This document shows, one piece after another, positions 25,039 through 34,734 of a stretch of DNA of 64,000 nucleotides; position 1 is the first letter of the stretch, and each line of letters opens with the position of its first letter. The stretch is taken from contig JARWZZ010000004.1 of the NCBI GenBank assembly GCA_029866125.1, positions 310,001 through 374,000 on the forward strand, written 5' to 3'. The notes under the pieces were generated by a model. That model was not told where the DNA came from. It ran no database searches and saw only the letters and a list, made by a program, of their open reading frames with translations. A program made the position numbers and the translations under genes. This DNA is from Limnobacter sp. (GTDB lineage: Bacteria > Pseudomonadota > Gammaproteobacteria > Burkholderiales > Burkholderiaceae_B).

Positions 25039-26287
25039 AGCGCAGCGCCTCCGCAGGTTCAGCACGCGCAGCACGCCAAGATGGGTAAATCGTTGAAATC
25101 ACACTGAGGCTCAAAGCCACAATGACAATGGTAATAATGTCGTCCAATCGCGGGTCAGAAGGCAACTCACTGATGAAGTAAATCGACTTGGGCAAAAATT
25201 CCACATTGAAAGCACGTTCAATCAAGGGGATGATTTTGCCCAAATTGGCCGCCAGCAACCAGCCAAAAAACACACCAGCAAAGGTACCTATCCAGCCCAC
25301 CAAAGCCCCTTGAATCATGAAAATTCGCTGAATTGAGAACGGGCTTGCACCCAAGGTGCGCAAAATGGCAATCTCGCCGCGCTTGTCCTTCACTGTCATC
25401 ACCAGCATCGACACCAAGTTGAATGCTGCCACCGCAATAATCAAGGTCAAAATAATGAACATCATGCGCTTTTCGGTTTTAACCGCAGCAAACCAAGTGC
25501 GGTTCTGCACAGACCAATCCCTCACCCACACATCTTGCGGCACAAAGCTTTCCAACACACGCGCCACCGCGGGTGCTTCATCCATCTTGTTTAATTTCAC
25601 CCTCAGCCCAGTGGGCCCCGGCGTGCGGTAAAAGCGGGCAGCGTCTTCAATGTTCATCAACACCAAGCCGCTGTCGTATTCGAAATGGCCGGTCTCTACC
25701 AAGGCTGCAATTCGAAATGCCTTTAAACGAGGTATTACACCCGCCGGGGTGACTTGGCCAGATGGGGCGATGATGGTGATTTTCTCGCCCACCATCACAT
25801 TCAAATGGCGTGCCAATTCGTACCCCAAAATCACCTGAAACTCACCGGGCACCAAGCTTTCAAGGGATCCGGAAACAATACGCCTAAATTCCGACACGTC
25901 AGTTTCCAAATCTGGGTCAATCCCTCGCACAACCGCCGGTTGCAGTGCTTCCCCGTAGCTCAACATACTTTGCCCTGCCACATACGGTGCAACACCTTGC
26001 ACCCGGGGGTCGGCCTTGATGATTTGCTGGCGCATGCCGGTCCAGTCTTGAAAACCTTCTGCAGGGGCCAGCACTTCAATGTGGGCAATCACCGACAACA
26101 TGCGGTCGCGCACTTCCTTTTGGAAGCCGTTCATCACTGACAACACCACAATCAGCGCTGCCACGCCCAAGCCAATACCGGCCATGGACAGGCCCGAAAT
26201 AAAGGAAATAAAGCGGTCACGACTGCGGCCCCCGCTGCCTCTTACGTAGCGCAGGGCAATTTCAATGTCGAAAGGTAAATTGATCAC
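25031..26287 (-). CDS. lolC: Lipoprotein-releasing permease LolC/LolE family
   Basis: This is the 418-residue inner-membrane subunit of the Lol lipoprotein-sorting transporter. An N-terminal helix (about 28-52), a large periplasmic domain, and three C-terminal helices of the FtsX type (with LRTLGASPFSIQRIFMIQG between them) give the standard four-helix layout. Only one permease gene is present, so the complex may use one LolC/E-type protein twice. The start is GTG (sequence MINLPFDIEIALRYVRG, the family's usual beginning) with GAGAG upstream. lolD overlaps its 3' end. Confidence 0.92.
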   Translation of the reverse strand: MINLPFDIEIALRYVRGSGGRSRDRFISFISGLSMAGIGLGVAALIVVLSVMNGFQKEVRDRMLSVIAHIEVLAPAEGFQDWTGMRQQIIKADPRVQGVAPYVAGQSMLSYGEALQPAVVRGIDPDLETDVSEFRRIVSGSLESLVPGEFQVILGYELARHLNVMVGEKITIIAPSGQVTPAGVIPRLKAFRIAALVETGHFEYDSGLVLMNIEDAARFYRTPGPTGLRVKLNKMDEAPAVARVLESFVPQDVWVRDWSVQNRTWFAAVKTEKRMMFIILTLIIAVAAFNLVSMLVMTVKDKRGEIAILRTLGASPFSIQRIFMIQGALVGWIGTFAGVFFGWLLAANLGKIIPLIERAFNVEFLPKSIYFISELPSDPRLDDIITIVIVALSLSVISTIYPSWRAARAEPAEALRYE

Positions 26288-26473
26288 TAAACTCTCAATC
26301 TGATTGTTGTCACGGTTGGATCGCTATTGTACTGGTCGAGGGTTAAATTCACGGCCAGCGAGGGGTAAACTACAGTCAAATCAAGTTGCAAGACATCCCA
26401 TGCAACTCATTCGCTATTTCGCAAAGATGAAATTCCCAATGCAACGCTGCTTGGACTCTCTGGTGTAAAAAAA

Positions 26474-27673
26474 GTGCCCGCTCCAAAACCTGCCCCTTTA
26501 CAAGTCCTTTTACCTGACGCACTCATTCCTCAAGCCATGGTGGATCGTTTGGCCCCAGACCAAGCTGCCAAGTTGTTTCAGGAATGCCCCAAAGGCCTTG
26601 CGCAGGTGCTTAGCCGCAATCAGGCAAGTGCTTTCCACAACGCTGGGTCGCTGGACCGTGTGGAGGCTTGGCTATACAGCCACCTAAGCGGAAATGCCTC
26701 AGAAACACCGCTTGAAGGGGATTTTTACCCACCTTGGGCCATGTGCAGTGACCTAAATGCCAATCACGATCAAGTTCAAGCCCACACCCGCTGGTGGGGC
26801 AGTGTGGGTTCACTCACGCTTGAGCGCGATGGCGTCAGCTTCACCCCAGTGGAGGCCTTGCATGTTACACCTGCCGAGCTGGATGAGTTTTGGGCCTTGG
26901 TTTGGCCACTGCTTCAAGCCAACGGCTGGCAGGGTGTAAACCAAAGCGAATCAAACCTCAGCAACGTGCTTTTGCAATCAGACAAGCCAGTACCCATGCA
27001 GCAAGCCTCACCTTGGTCGGTGCAAAACATCAGGCTTACCGATTATTTGCCCATGAGCGACGAATGCGCAGACTGGCGTCGCATGTGGCTCAAATTGCAG
27101 GTTGAGCTTAAACAGGCCGCCTTCAACCTCAAGCGCGAGGCTGCGGGCCAACCCACGCTCAATTGCCTTTGGTTTTGGGGTGGCGGTGCACACATGTGGC
27201 AGCCCCAAGTCCAATTGCCCAAGCTTTATTCTGTCAGCGCTGACGGGCTTTACCCTGCTACAAAAATGACTCATGAAGGCAATCAAGCGCTCAACAGGCT
27301 CCTTTTTTGGAAGCAGGTGTTGTCTCCTTTTTTCGATGAGGAGCAACAACACACCTTGCCCAAAAGTACCCTGTACTGCCTTGATTTTCATGGCTGGGGT
27401 GCCAGCGCCAAGGCGTTTCGGGTGTTGGAATCTGAAGTGATTCAACCCATGCAAATTGCGGGTTTGGGTTTTGAGTGGATACTCATGGGCCAGCAAGGTT
27501 GGCGCAGCATCCAGTCCAATTGGTTGGGGCGTTTCAAATTCTGGAAAAACAAGCCTGATTGGTCAGCATTCGGTGAACCCGATGTGTTTCAAGGCCCCAC
27601 CGAGGAAGACTTACAAGACGCTTGGGAAGCAGGCCAACGTGAACAGCAACGCATTCAATCCGATTTCCAATAA
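26474..27673 (+). CDS. RpfE-type conserved protein upstream of recJ
   Basis: This is a 399-residue protein without signal peptide or membrane helices. It resembles the RpfE-like proteins, annotated in beta- and gammaproteobacteria as regulatory or phosphoglycerate-mutase-like and commonly encoded before recJ. Recognisable stretches are PCLWFWGGG-like LNCLWFWGGGAHMWQPQV and YCLDFHGWGASAKAFRVLESEVIQPM. No catalytic motif is clear, and the name RpfE does not establish function. The start is GTG with no strong ribosome site. recJ begins 23 bases downstream, so the two are probably co-transcribed. Confidence 0.6.
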   Translation: MPAPKPAPLQVLLPDALIPQAMVDRLAPDQAAKLFQECPKGLAQVLSRNQASAFHNAGSLDRVEAWLYSHLSGNASETPLEGDFYPPWAMCSDLNANHDQVQAHTRWWGSVGSLTLERDGVSFTPVEALHVTPAELDEFWALVWPLLQANGWQGVNQSESNLSNVLLQSDKPVPMQQASPWSVQNIRLTDYLPMSDECADWRRMWLKLQVELKQAAFNLKREAAGQPTLNCLWFWGGGAHMWQPQVQLPKLYSVSADGLYPATKMTHEGNQALNRLLFWKQVLSPFFDEEQQHTLPKSTLYCLDFHGWGASAKAFRVLESEVIQPMQIAGLGFEWILMGQQGWRSIQSNWLGRFKFWKNKPDWSAFGEPDVFQGPTEEDLQDAWEAGQREQQRIQSDFQ

Positions 27674-27696
27674 AGATTAAATTCAACAGACATTCG

Positions 27697-29472
27697 ATGA
27701 ATCAAACCATGTCAACACCTCATAACCAAGTCCAGCACCGCGTCCGTTTGCCTGATCTTCAAGTCGAGCGCGCCTTGCAGAGCAAAGGCATGCATCCCCT
27801 GCTGGCTAGGCTTCTGGCTGCGCGTGGCGTTCAAGTTCAGGAGTCTGAAGAAACAGGGCTTAACCATTTGCTCAGCCCCAACTTGCTAAAAGGCATTGAC
27901 CAAGCGGCTGAAACCTTGGCCGATGCGCTAGAAGCGGGCGCTCGAATTGTTGTCATCGGTGATTACGATTGCGACGGTGCCACCGCAACAGCAGTCGCAG
28001 TGCGGGGTTTGCGTATGTTGCTTCAAAGCATGGGTGCGACTGCCCAGCAAGCCAGTTACCACATTGATTTTTTGGTGCCCAATCGGTTTGAGTATGGCTA
28101 CGGCCTAAGCCCCGAAATTGTTCGCCTTGCGGCAGAAAAGTTTGAACCCGATTTGTTGGTCACCGTGGACAACGGCATTGCCAGTGTGGATGGAGTGGCG
28201 CAGGCCAACGATTTGGGTATTGGCGTGGTCATTACCGACCATCATTTGCCCGGCAACGAATTGCCAGACGCAATTGCCATTGTGAACCCCAACCAACCCG
28301 GTTGCGACTTCCCAAGCAAATCCATCGCAGGTGTGGGCGTCATGTTCTACACCCTGTTAGCCACCCGTGCTGTGATGCGCGAGCGTGGCTCATTCGACCA
28401 AGCCAACCAACCCCGCCTTGACGCATTGCTTGATTTGGTCGCTTTGGGCACGGTGGCTGATGTGGTTCGTTTGGATGCAAACAACCGCCGCTTGGTTGAC
28501 CACGGCTTGCAGCGCATCCGCAAGGGCAGGGCGCAACCGGGCATGTTGGCCCTGTTTTTCGAGGCCAGTCGCGACCCCCACAAAGCCACAGCCACTGACC
28601 TCGGCTTTGCGCTCGGCCCACGCCTGAATGCAGCGGGGCGTTTGTCAGACATGAGCTTGGGTATTCGCTGTTTGCTGACTGACGACGCAGCCGAAGCGAA
28701 CCGCTTGGCTGGCGAGCTTGCCAAAATGAATCAGGAACGCAAGCGAATTGAATCCGACATGAAGCAAGACGCCCTGCAGGACATCGAAAAATTCCTGAAC
28801 GACGACAACCCCGCAGCGGGTGTGGTGGTGGCCCATTCGGACTGGCATCAAGGCGTCATTGGTATTTTGGCTTCACGCATCAAAGACCGAATTTACCGAC
28901 CCACCATCGCATTGGCCCCCGGCGACGACGGCTTGTGGAAAGGCAGCGGGCGGTCCGTCCAAGGCGTGCATTTGCGCGACGTGCTTGATTTGGTCAGCAA
29001 ACGCCTGCCCCCAGGCAGCATGCCCAAGTTTGGCGGGCACGCCATGGCAGCAGGTTTAACCTTGCTAGACAATGCGGTTGACGCTTTTAAAACCGAATTT
29101 GCCAAAGCGGTAGAAGATTTGTGCGACCCCGCAGCACTGACCCGCGTGGTGGAAACCGATGGGTCAATCCCCACCGATTACATTCACGCCCAAGGTGTGG
29201 ATGTGCTGCAAAGCCAAGTGTGGGGCCAAGGTTTTCCACCCCCCATGTTTTGTGACCAATTTGAAGTGCTGGAGCAACGTATTCTCAAAGAAGCCCACAG
29301 CAAATTCAAATTGATGCGCGATGGCAAAATATTCACCGCCCTGCGTTGGAACCACGTCGAATCAATCACTGGCCAGGTTCAGCTGATTTACCGGTTCGAG
29401 CGGGACCACTTCAACGGTGGGGAGGCCGTGCAACTGATCATTGAGCAAGTGTTAGAGCAAACACCCGCTTGA
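27697..29472 (+). CDS. recJ: Single-stranded-DNA exonuclease RecJ
   Basis: This is a 591-residue cytoplasmic 5'-to-3' exonuclease acting on single-stranded DNA in recombination, mismatch and base excision repair. DHH-superfamily motifs are in place: GDYDCDGA at 88-95, VTVDNG and VVITDHH near 160-182, and GLGPRLNAAGR-like ALGPRLNAAGR near 308. The DHHA1 region contains KFGGHAMAAG with the glycine-rich substrate motif, and an OB-fold region follows. Length is as expected (about 560-590). The ATG at 27697 has no strong ribosome site; a second in-frame ATG is four codons later. The 3' end lies four bases from the convergent orphan gene. Confidence 0.94.
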   Translation: MNQTMSTPHNQVQHRVRLPDLQVERALQSKGMHPLLARLLAARGVQVQESEETGLNHLLSPNLLKGIDQAAETLADALEAGARIVVIGDYDCDGATATAVAVRGLRMLLQSMGATAQQASYHIDFLVPNRFEYGYGLSPEIVRLAAEKFEPDLLVTVDNGIASVDGVAQANDLGIGVVITDHHLPGNELPDAIAIVNPNQPGCDFPSKSIAGVGVMFYTLLATRAVMRERGSFDQANQPRLDALLDLVALGTVADVVRLDANNRRLVDHGLQRIRKGRAQPGMLALFFEASRDPHKATATDLGFALGPRLNAAGRLSDMSLGIRCLLTDDAAEANRLAGELAKMNQERKRIESDMKQDALQDIEKFLNDDNPAAGVVVAHSDWHQGVIGILASRIKDRIYRPTIALAPGDDGLWKGSGRSVQGVHLRDVLDLVSKRLPPGSMPKFGGHAMAAGLTLLDNAVDAFKTEFAKAVEDLCDPAALTRVVETDGSIPTDYIHAQGVDVLQSQVWGQGFPPPMFCDQFEVLEQRILKEAHSKFKLMRDGKIFTALRWNHVESITGQVQLIYRFERDHFNGGEAVQLIIEQVLEQTPA

Positions 29473-29476
29473 ATGG

Positions 29477-30703
29477 TTACTCGCTCAAGTCGGCGGCGTA
29501 GCCAAATAAAGCTTTTTTCAGGCTTTCGTTGACCTTTTCGATGCCTCCGCGCCCAGTCAGCAGCTTCACAAAGTTTGCATTGAAAGTATGCTGAATATTC
29601 CCCTTAATTGAGTTTCTCAAATCCAATGCATATGCTTGGTATCGAGAATTGGGGGCACAGTGGTCTTTGATTTGAGTGTTGATTTCCTTGACAACATGTT
29701 GTTGAAGTTCGGAGGCCGCTTTCCCGTTGGGAAGAAACATCGCCAACGCATTTCTTAACCTTGTTGTTTCGTCCTCTTCGAATGCTGGGTTTCCGTAAGC
29801 AGGAGTGAAATTTGGGTGGTTTTTGATCTCGGTTTTAAATTTTTCTGTCAACTCTGCATTGCTTAAAACCATAATAAGTTCTTCATGGTTTATTTTTTGG
29901 AAGCTATCAAAAACCACGGTTCGTCTGTCATGTTGTAAGCGTATAGCATTCACAAGCTCTGGTGAACTGGCTTGCTCGCAAGTCGGTTGTGGTATCGATT
30001 GTGTTTGAAGATTTTTCAGGGTTTGATCAACAATCGGTTTCCAAGCCAGCGACTCGTCGTCTTCCCCGTAAGGATCATAAAAACTTCCAATTGGAGGCGC
30101 CGAAGTGGGTGTTGACGCGGCCTCTGTCTCAGTGTCCGTCTCAGGGTCTGTCTCATTGCCGGTCTCAGTGGCTGTCGCATTGTTCGTCTCAGTGCCAGCG
30201 TCGGGCGTTTCTCCCCCAGGGGATTCCGACGAGATAGCTGAGGGGGCTGCCGCACCACTCGCAACCGCAGCAGCCTCAGCGGCCCCACGGGAATTACTTG
30301 CAGCGCCCGTCAATTCTTGGCTTGTTTTGTCATTCACTTTACTGTAATCGTCTTTCATCCATGCAGGTGTAATGTCGACCACAGCAGGTAGAAAACAATT
30401 CACCAGCATTTTCGAAAAGGACTCCTCGGCTGCGATTGCGCGTTTTGATAAATCTTGAGCGATTTGTCTTATCCGATTGCAAAATGGACTTGAAGAACCG
30501 CGGCTGGTACCTGAGTCATTTTCCGGGGGGCGAATCATCCCCACGGATGACGTGACGGGTATCAAAGAAAATCCTGAACTGTTTGTGAGTGGCATAAATG
30601 TCGCAATGAAAGTTTGGCATTGTTTTTTTAGTCGGCTAGCTAAGTGGTTGTCTGGGCTCAGAAAGTTCGACCTGATTTCAAACTTTGGCTGATTGCATGC
30701 CAT
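29477..30703 (-). CDS. Orphan protein with Thr/Glu-rich linker
   Basis: This is a 408-residue protein of no recognised family. Three parts are visible: an N-terminal region of about 130 residues, a low-complexity Ala/Ser then Thr-Glu-Asn-Asp-rich linker at about 135-205 (TETNNATATETGNETDPETD), and a C-terminal region of about 200 predicted helical residues (HEELIMVLSNAELTEKFKTEIKNHPN). No signal peptide is clear. The start is uncertain, with ATG at 30703 or 30595 and no convincing ribosome site for either. The gene is divergent from prfB and convergent with recJ, an isolated insertion between conserved genes. It could be a lineage-specific protein or a substrate of a secretion system; nothing in view decides this. 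Confidence 0.6.
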   Translation of the reverse strand: MACNQPKFEIRSNFLSPDNHLASRLKKQCQTFIATFMPLTNSSGFSLIPVTSSVGMIRPPENDSGTSRGSSSPFCNRIRQIAQDLSKRAIAAEESFSKMLVNCFLPAVVDITPAWMKDDYSKVNDKTSQELTGAASNSRGAAEAAAVASGAAAPSAISSESPGGETPDAGTETNNATATETGNETDPETDTETEAASTPTSAPPIGSFYDPYGEDDESLAWKPIVDQTLKNLQTQSIPQPTCEQASSPELVNAIRLQHDRRTVVFDSFQKINHEELIMVLSNAELTEKFKTEIKNHPNFTPAYGNPAFEEDETTRLRNALAMFLPNGKAASELQQHVVKEINTQIKDHCAPNSRYQAYALDLRNSIKGNIQHTFNANFVKLLTGRGGIEKVNESLKKALFGYAADLSE

Positions 30704-30751
30704 TTCAGCTATAATCCGGGGTTACATTTAAAACCTGCTGGAATTCATCAA

Positions 30752-31856
30752 GTGGAAGCCGAACGCCTCAATGCCCTTGTCAACTCGCTAACCGACTTAG
30801 CCGCACGTACCGGCGAAATTCGGAGGTATCTTTGACGTCGATCGCAAAGCCGATCGCCTCGTCGTAGTCAATGCCGAACTGGAAGACCCCACGCTCTGGA
30901 ACGACCAGAAAAAAGCGCAGGAGCTAAACCGTGAGAAGCGTTCGCTCGAAGTTGTGGTCACTACAGTCAACGAAGTTCAGTCCAACCTGAATGACGCGAC
31001 TGAGCTGGTCGAAATGGCGCAAGCTGAAAATGACTTCGATACCTTGGAATCCTTGATTGCCGACGTGGAAGAATACCGCGCGGTGATTGAAGGGCTAGAG
31101 TTCCGCCGCATGTTCTCCAACCCGGCCGACCCTGCAAACTGCTTTGTTGACATCACCGCAGGTGCGGGCGGTACTGAAGCCCAAGATTGGGCCTCCATCC
31201 TTCTGCGTCAGTACCTTCGGTATTGCGAAAAGAAAGGCTTCAAAGCCGAAATCATGGAAGAGTCCCCGGGCGAAGTGGCTGGCATCAAATCGGCCACCAT
31301 CAAGGTCGAAGGTGATTACGCCTTTGGGCACTTGCGCACCGAAACTGGCGTGCACCGCCTGGTACGCAAGTCACCTTTTGACTCCTCCGGCGGCCGACAC
31401 ACCTCTTTTGCATCCTTGTTTGTGTACCCCGAGGTGGACGAGTCCTTCGAAGTAGAAGTCAACCCCGCAGACATTCGCGTGGACACCTACCGTGCCAGCG
31501 GTGCGGGTGGTCAGCACATTAACAAAACCGACTCAGCCGTGCGTATGACCCACATGCCCACAGGTATTGTGGTGCAGTGTCAAAACGACCGCTCGCAGCA
31601 CCGTAACCGCGACGAAGCCATGAGCATGCTGCGCGCCAAATTGTACGAGCATGAAATGCGTAAACGCATGGCCGAGCAGCAAGCGCTTGAGGACACCAAA
31701 ACCGATGTGGGCTGGGGCCACCAAATTCGCAGCTACGTGCTGGACAACAGCCGCATCAAAGATTTGCGCACCAATGTTGAAATTTCCAACACCCAGAAAG
31801 TACTGGACGGCGATCTTGACCCCTTTATTCAAGCCAGCCTGAAAATGGGCATCTAA
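30752..31856 (+). CDS. prfB: Peptide chain release factor 2, with programmed +1 frameshift
   Basis: RF2 releases finished peptides at UGA and UAA stop codons. The product is 367 residues: 27 codons from GTG ([20 protein letters not shown]), then a +1 shift at an in-frame TGA (30833-30835), and 340 codons from GAC at 30834. The tripeptide anticodon SPF in [11 protein letters not shown] and the catalytic GGQ in [12 protein letters not shown] are present. Length matches the family. Because RF2 itself reads UGA, low RF2 favours the shift, giving autoregulation. lysS follows after three bases, forming the common prfB-lysS operon. A caller that ignores the shift would report a truncated gene starting near 30954. 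Confidence 0.96.
30824..30836 (+). promoter_or_regulatory. prfB programmed frameshift site
   Basis: AGGTATCTTTGAC holds an internal Shine-Dalgarno-like AGG, then the slippery CTT TGA C. It is the conserved RF2 recoding signal with the correct spacing. Confidence 0.96.
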
Positions 31857-31859
31857 ATC

Positions 31860-33416
31860 ATGAATGACAAAAACAATCAAAATGGCGTTGACGCTGTGGA
31901 CCAAACTGCCGATCAACCGATTGATGAAAACCAAATCATCGCCGAGCGACGTGGAAAGCTGAACAAATTGCGCGAGCAAGGTCAAGCATTCCCGAATGAC
32001 TTCGTGCCCACGCACAAAGCACAGGCCCTGCAAGACCAATATGCCAACGTAGAAAAAGCTGAGCTTGATCCTCAAGAAATTGAAGTCAGCTTGGCAGGCC
32101 GTATGATGCTTAAACGCGTCATGGGTAAAGCCTCGTTTGCCACCGTTCAAGATGGCACTGGCAAATTCCAGTTCTACATCAACAACGAAGGCGTGGGCGA
32201 AGACGTCCACAACGCATTCAAGCACTGGGATTTGGGCGACATCATTGCTGCCAAAGGCAAACTGTTCCGCACCAACAAAGGCGAGCTGTCAGTCCATTGC
32301 ACCGAAATACGCCTGCTGGCCAAATCCCTGCGCCCGCTGCCAGACAAATTCCATGGATTGGCCGATCAAGAAATCAAGTATCGCCAGCGTTATGTGGATT
32401 TGATCGCTTCCGAGGAAACTCGCGCCACATTCCGCGCCCGTTCCAAAGCCATCAGCGCCATTCGCAGCTTCATGATTCAGCATGAATTCCTCGAAGTGGA
32501 AACACCGATGTTGCACCCCATCCCCGGTGGTGCATCAGCCAAGCCATTTACCACCCACCACAACGCGCTGGACATGCAAATGTACCTGCGCATCGCGCCC
32601 GAGTTGTACCTCAAGCGCTTGATTGTGGGCGGCTTTGAACGCGTGTTTGAAATCAACCGCAACTTCCGTAACGAGGGCGTCAGCCCCCGCCACAACCCAG
32701 AATTCACCATGATGGAATTCTATGCGGCATACTGGAACTATCAGGACTTGATGACTTTCACCGAAGACGTCATTCGTCATGCCGCAATTGATGCAGTGGG
32801 CACAGCCCAGTTGACTTATCAAGGCAAGCCGCTGGATCTCAGCGTGGCATTTGACCGCTTGACCATCATTGAAGCCATTCAAAAGTATTGCCCCGAGTAC
32901 ACCACCGAGCAACTCACCGACATGGCTGCCATTAAGCAAGCGCTGGCCAAGAAGGGTGTGCATGTGGACAAAGAGCCTGCGCTTAAGCTTGCGGGTATTG
33001 GTGCACTGCAATTGGCGTTGTTTGAAGAAACAGCCGAGTCCATGTTGTGGAACCCCACCTTCATCATCGACTATCCAGTTGAAACTTCGCCACTTGCGCG
33101 CGCATCCGATTCCAACTCTCAAATCACCGAGCGCTTTGAGCTGTTCATGACCGGGCGCGAAATTGCCAATGGCTTCTCCGAGTTAAACGACCCTGAAGAC
33201 CAAGCCGCGCGCTTTTTGAAGCAAGTGGAAGCCAAAGAGGCAGGCGACGATGAAGCCATGTTCTTCGACGCGGACTACATTCGCGCTTTGGAATATGGCA
33301 TGCCACCCACGGGCGGCTGCGGTATTGGGATTGACCGTTTGATGATGTTGATCACGGACAGCCCCAACATTCGTGATGTGATTCTGTTTCCGCATTTGCG
33401 GCGAGAGGATGTATAA
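31860..33416 (+). CDS. lysS: Lysyl-tRNA synthetase, class II
   Basis: This is a 518-residue enzyme that attaches lysine to tRNA-Lys. After an acidic N-terminal extension of about 25 residues comes the OB-fold anticodon-binding domain (about 75-180, with [15 protein letters not shown]). The class II catalytic domain follows, with motif 2 region [20 protein letters not shown] and motif 3 [15 protein letters not shown] near the C-terminus. Length is slightly above the usual 500-505 because of the extension. The gene starts three bases after prfB. A structured spacer follows the stop. Confidence 0.96.
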   Translation: MNDKNNQNGVDAVDQTADQPIDENQIIAERRGKLNKLREQGQAFPNDFVPTHKAQALQDQYANVEKAELDPQEIEVSLAGRMMLKRVMGKASFATVQDGTGKFQFYINNEGVGEDVHNAFKHWDLGDIIAAKGKLFRTNKGELSVHCTEIRLLAKSLRPLPDKFHGLADQEIKYRQRYVDLIASEETRATFRARSKAISAIRSFMIQHEFLEVETPMLHPIPGGASAKPFTTHHNALDMQMYLRIAPELYLKRLIVGGFERVFEINRNFRNEGVSPRHNPEFTMMEFYAAYWNYQDLMTFTEDVIRHAAIDAVGTAQLTYQGKPLDLSVAFDRLTIIEAIQKYCPEYTTEQLTDMAAIKQALAKKGVHVDKEPALKLAGIGALQLALFEETAESMLWNPTFIIDYPVETSPLARASDSNSQITERFELFMTGREIANGFSELNDPEDQAARFLKQVEAKEAGDDEAMFFDADYIRALEYGMPPTGGCGIGIDRLMMLITDSPNIRDVILFPHLRREDV

Positions 33417-33723
33417 GAGACTGGGCGCTAAGTGTGAGGGCTGCCTTTGTTGGTGGCGACTCATCACTTGGAAAGCATTCGCATAGCTCCCGACACCGGG
33501 CTGAACATACCCTGCGATTCAAGAGGTCACGCCGGGCGACAAAGCATCCTAAGTAAGGAGTTCTGTCACCCCTGCTCGGGAGCCCGGAAAACAAGTGACC
33601 TCAAGCAGGGTGTGTCAGTCGGTGGAGTGGGGCGTGCCTGTGTAAGGCTTTGCGGCTTTCAAACTTCCACCCACTTTGCTTTCACGGTACGAAATTCACA
33701 GCACCGAATTTACAGCACCGAAT
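33417..33723. other. Structured spacer between convergent lysS and transglutaminase genes
   Basis: No gene is visible in this 307-bp spacer. GAGGTCAC (33523-33530) can pair with GTGACCTC (33595-33602), and inside it CCGGGC (33532-33537) with GCCCGG (33582-33587), giving an imperfect hairpin of about 80 bases. The 11-mer CGCCGGGCGAC (33530-33540) also occurs in the large palindrome at 4895-4905, and GGCGACTCA appears in both spacers. The right end carries a three-unit tandem repeat. Confidence 0.5.
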
Positions 33724-33735
33724 TTACAGTACGGT
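33694..33735. repeat. Three 14-bp tandem units at the 3' end of a transglutaminase gene
   Basis: ATTCACAGCACCGA, ATTTACAGCACCGA and ATTTACAGTACGGT are consecutive. The third unit contains the stop and last codons of the minus-strand transglutaminase gene, so the repeat has grown outward from the gene end or has replaced it. Confidence 0.75.
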
Positions 33736-34716
33736 AACCGCCACCTTCAAAGCATGATCCCCACCACCATGTACCACACCACGTAAGGGCGGAACATCGG
33801 CATAGTCACGGCCTACAGCAACGGTCACATAACGCAAGTCTGGAAGTTGGTCATTGGTGGGGTCGTAGTCCACCCAGCCAATGTCATCACCGCACCACAC
33901 CGACACCCACGCATGGCTAGCGTCTACGCCAATCAGCTTGGTCTGCCCGGGTGGCGGGTCGGTCAACATATAGCCGCTCACATAGCGTGCTGACAAACCC
34001 AGCGACCGCAACACACTCAGCATCACATGCGCAAAGTCCTGACACACACCTTTGCGATTGGCCATCACCTCCTGAACCGTCGTATTGATGGTGGTCGATC
34101 CACTTTCATACTTAAACTCACGGTGAATTCTGCTCATCAGCGCATAAGCGGAGCTAACCACAGACCGTCCGGGCCAAAAGTCCAAATACCCAAAATCACG
34201 GAATTGTTCGGACACCACCACATGCTTGGAAGAAAAACGATGCTGTCCATCCACCGGCGTTTCAGCACCCGCGTGGTAGGCCAAGCTAGAGGCCAACACA
34301 TCCCACGAGGGCGAGTACAGCTCATCCACATGGCCTGTGTGCAATCTTGGAATCACCTCCAACTCACTCTGGCTGACCACACTCAAATGGTCATGTGGAT
34401 AGTTCATCTCAAAATGCGTCACGATGTTGCCGTTCACATCAATGTGGGTTTGCAAAGTAGAAGGGTTGGGCTGAATGCGCAGGCTGTGGTTCAACAGCCG
34501 CTGGCCTTTGCGAAGCAGACCCGGGGCCATAGCAGGCCCTTCTTGCGGTTGCAGTATGCAAATCTGTTGGGAACATTCAGCAGGTTGCTCATACTCATAT
34601 GCGGTTTCATGCGTAACTCGGCGCACCGCAGGAGCCATACCAAAAGGCTTATCTTGGTTGGTGCCAGAGTTATAGCCCGAACCTGAGCCTGCACCCTTGT
34701 GTGTTGAATAATTCAT
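33724..34716 (-). CDS. Transglutaminase-like family protein, cluster 2
   Basis: This is a 330-residue protein with a Gly/Ser-rich N-terminal tail of about 25 residues, a bacterial transglutaminase-like N-terminal domain (VRRVTHETAYEYEQP) and a core with Cys in GVCQDFAHVM, His in SHAWVSVW and Asp in VDYDPTND. The catalytic triad is complete. No signal peptide is present. It is distantly paralogous to the gene at 5089-5892, with which it shares the motif set and gene context. It is the last of three minus-strand genes with an ATP-grasp/alpha-E fusion and a DUF2126 protein; 18 bases separate it from the fusion gene. Probably a peptidase or amidase partner of the ligases. Confidence 0.85.
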   Translation of the reverse strand: MNYSTHKGAGSGSGYNSGTNQDKPFGMAPAVRRVTHETAYEYEQPAECSQQICILQPQEGPAMAPGLLRKGQRLLNHSLRIQPNPSTLQTHIDVNGNIVTHFEMNYPHDHLSVVSQSELEVIPRLHTGHVDELYSPSWDVLASSLAYHAGAETPVDGQHRFSSKHVVVSEQFRDFGYLDFWPGRSVVSSAYALMSRIHREFKYESGSTTINTTVQEVMANRKGVCQDFAHVMLSVLRSLGLSARYVSGYMLTDPPPGQTKLIGVDASHAWVSVWCGDDIGWVDYDPTNDQLPDLRYVTVAVGRDYADVPPLRGVVHGGGDHALKVAVTVL

Positions 34717-34734
34717 TTGCTTCTCATTGCGTTA

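Noticed and set aside
31533-32225. A 230-codon minus-strand open frame across the prfB-lysS junction
   Set aside because: Both genes on the other strand are certain, and the frame has no recognisable domain.
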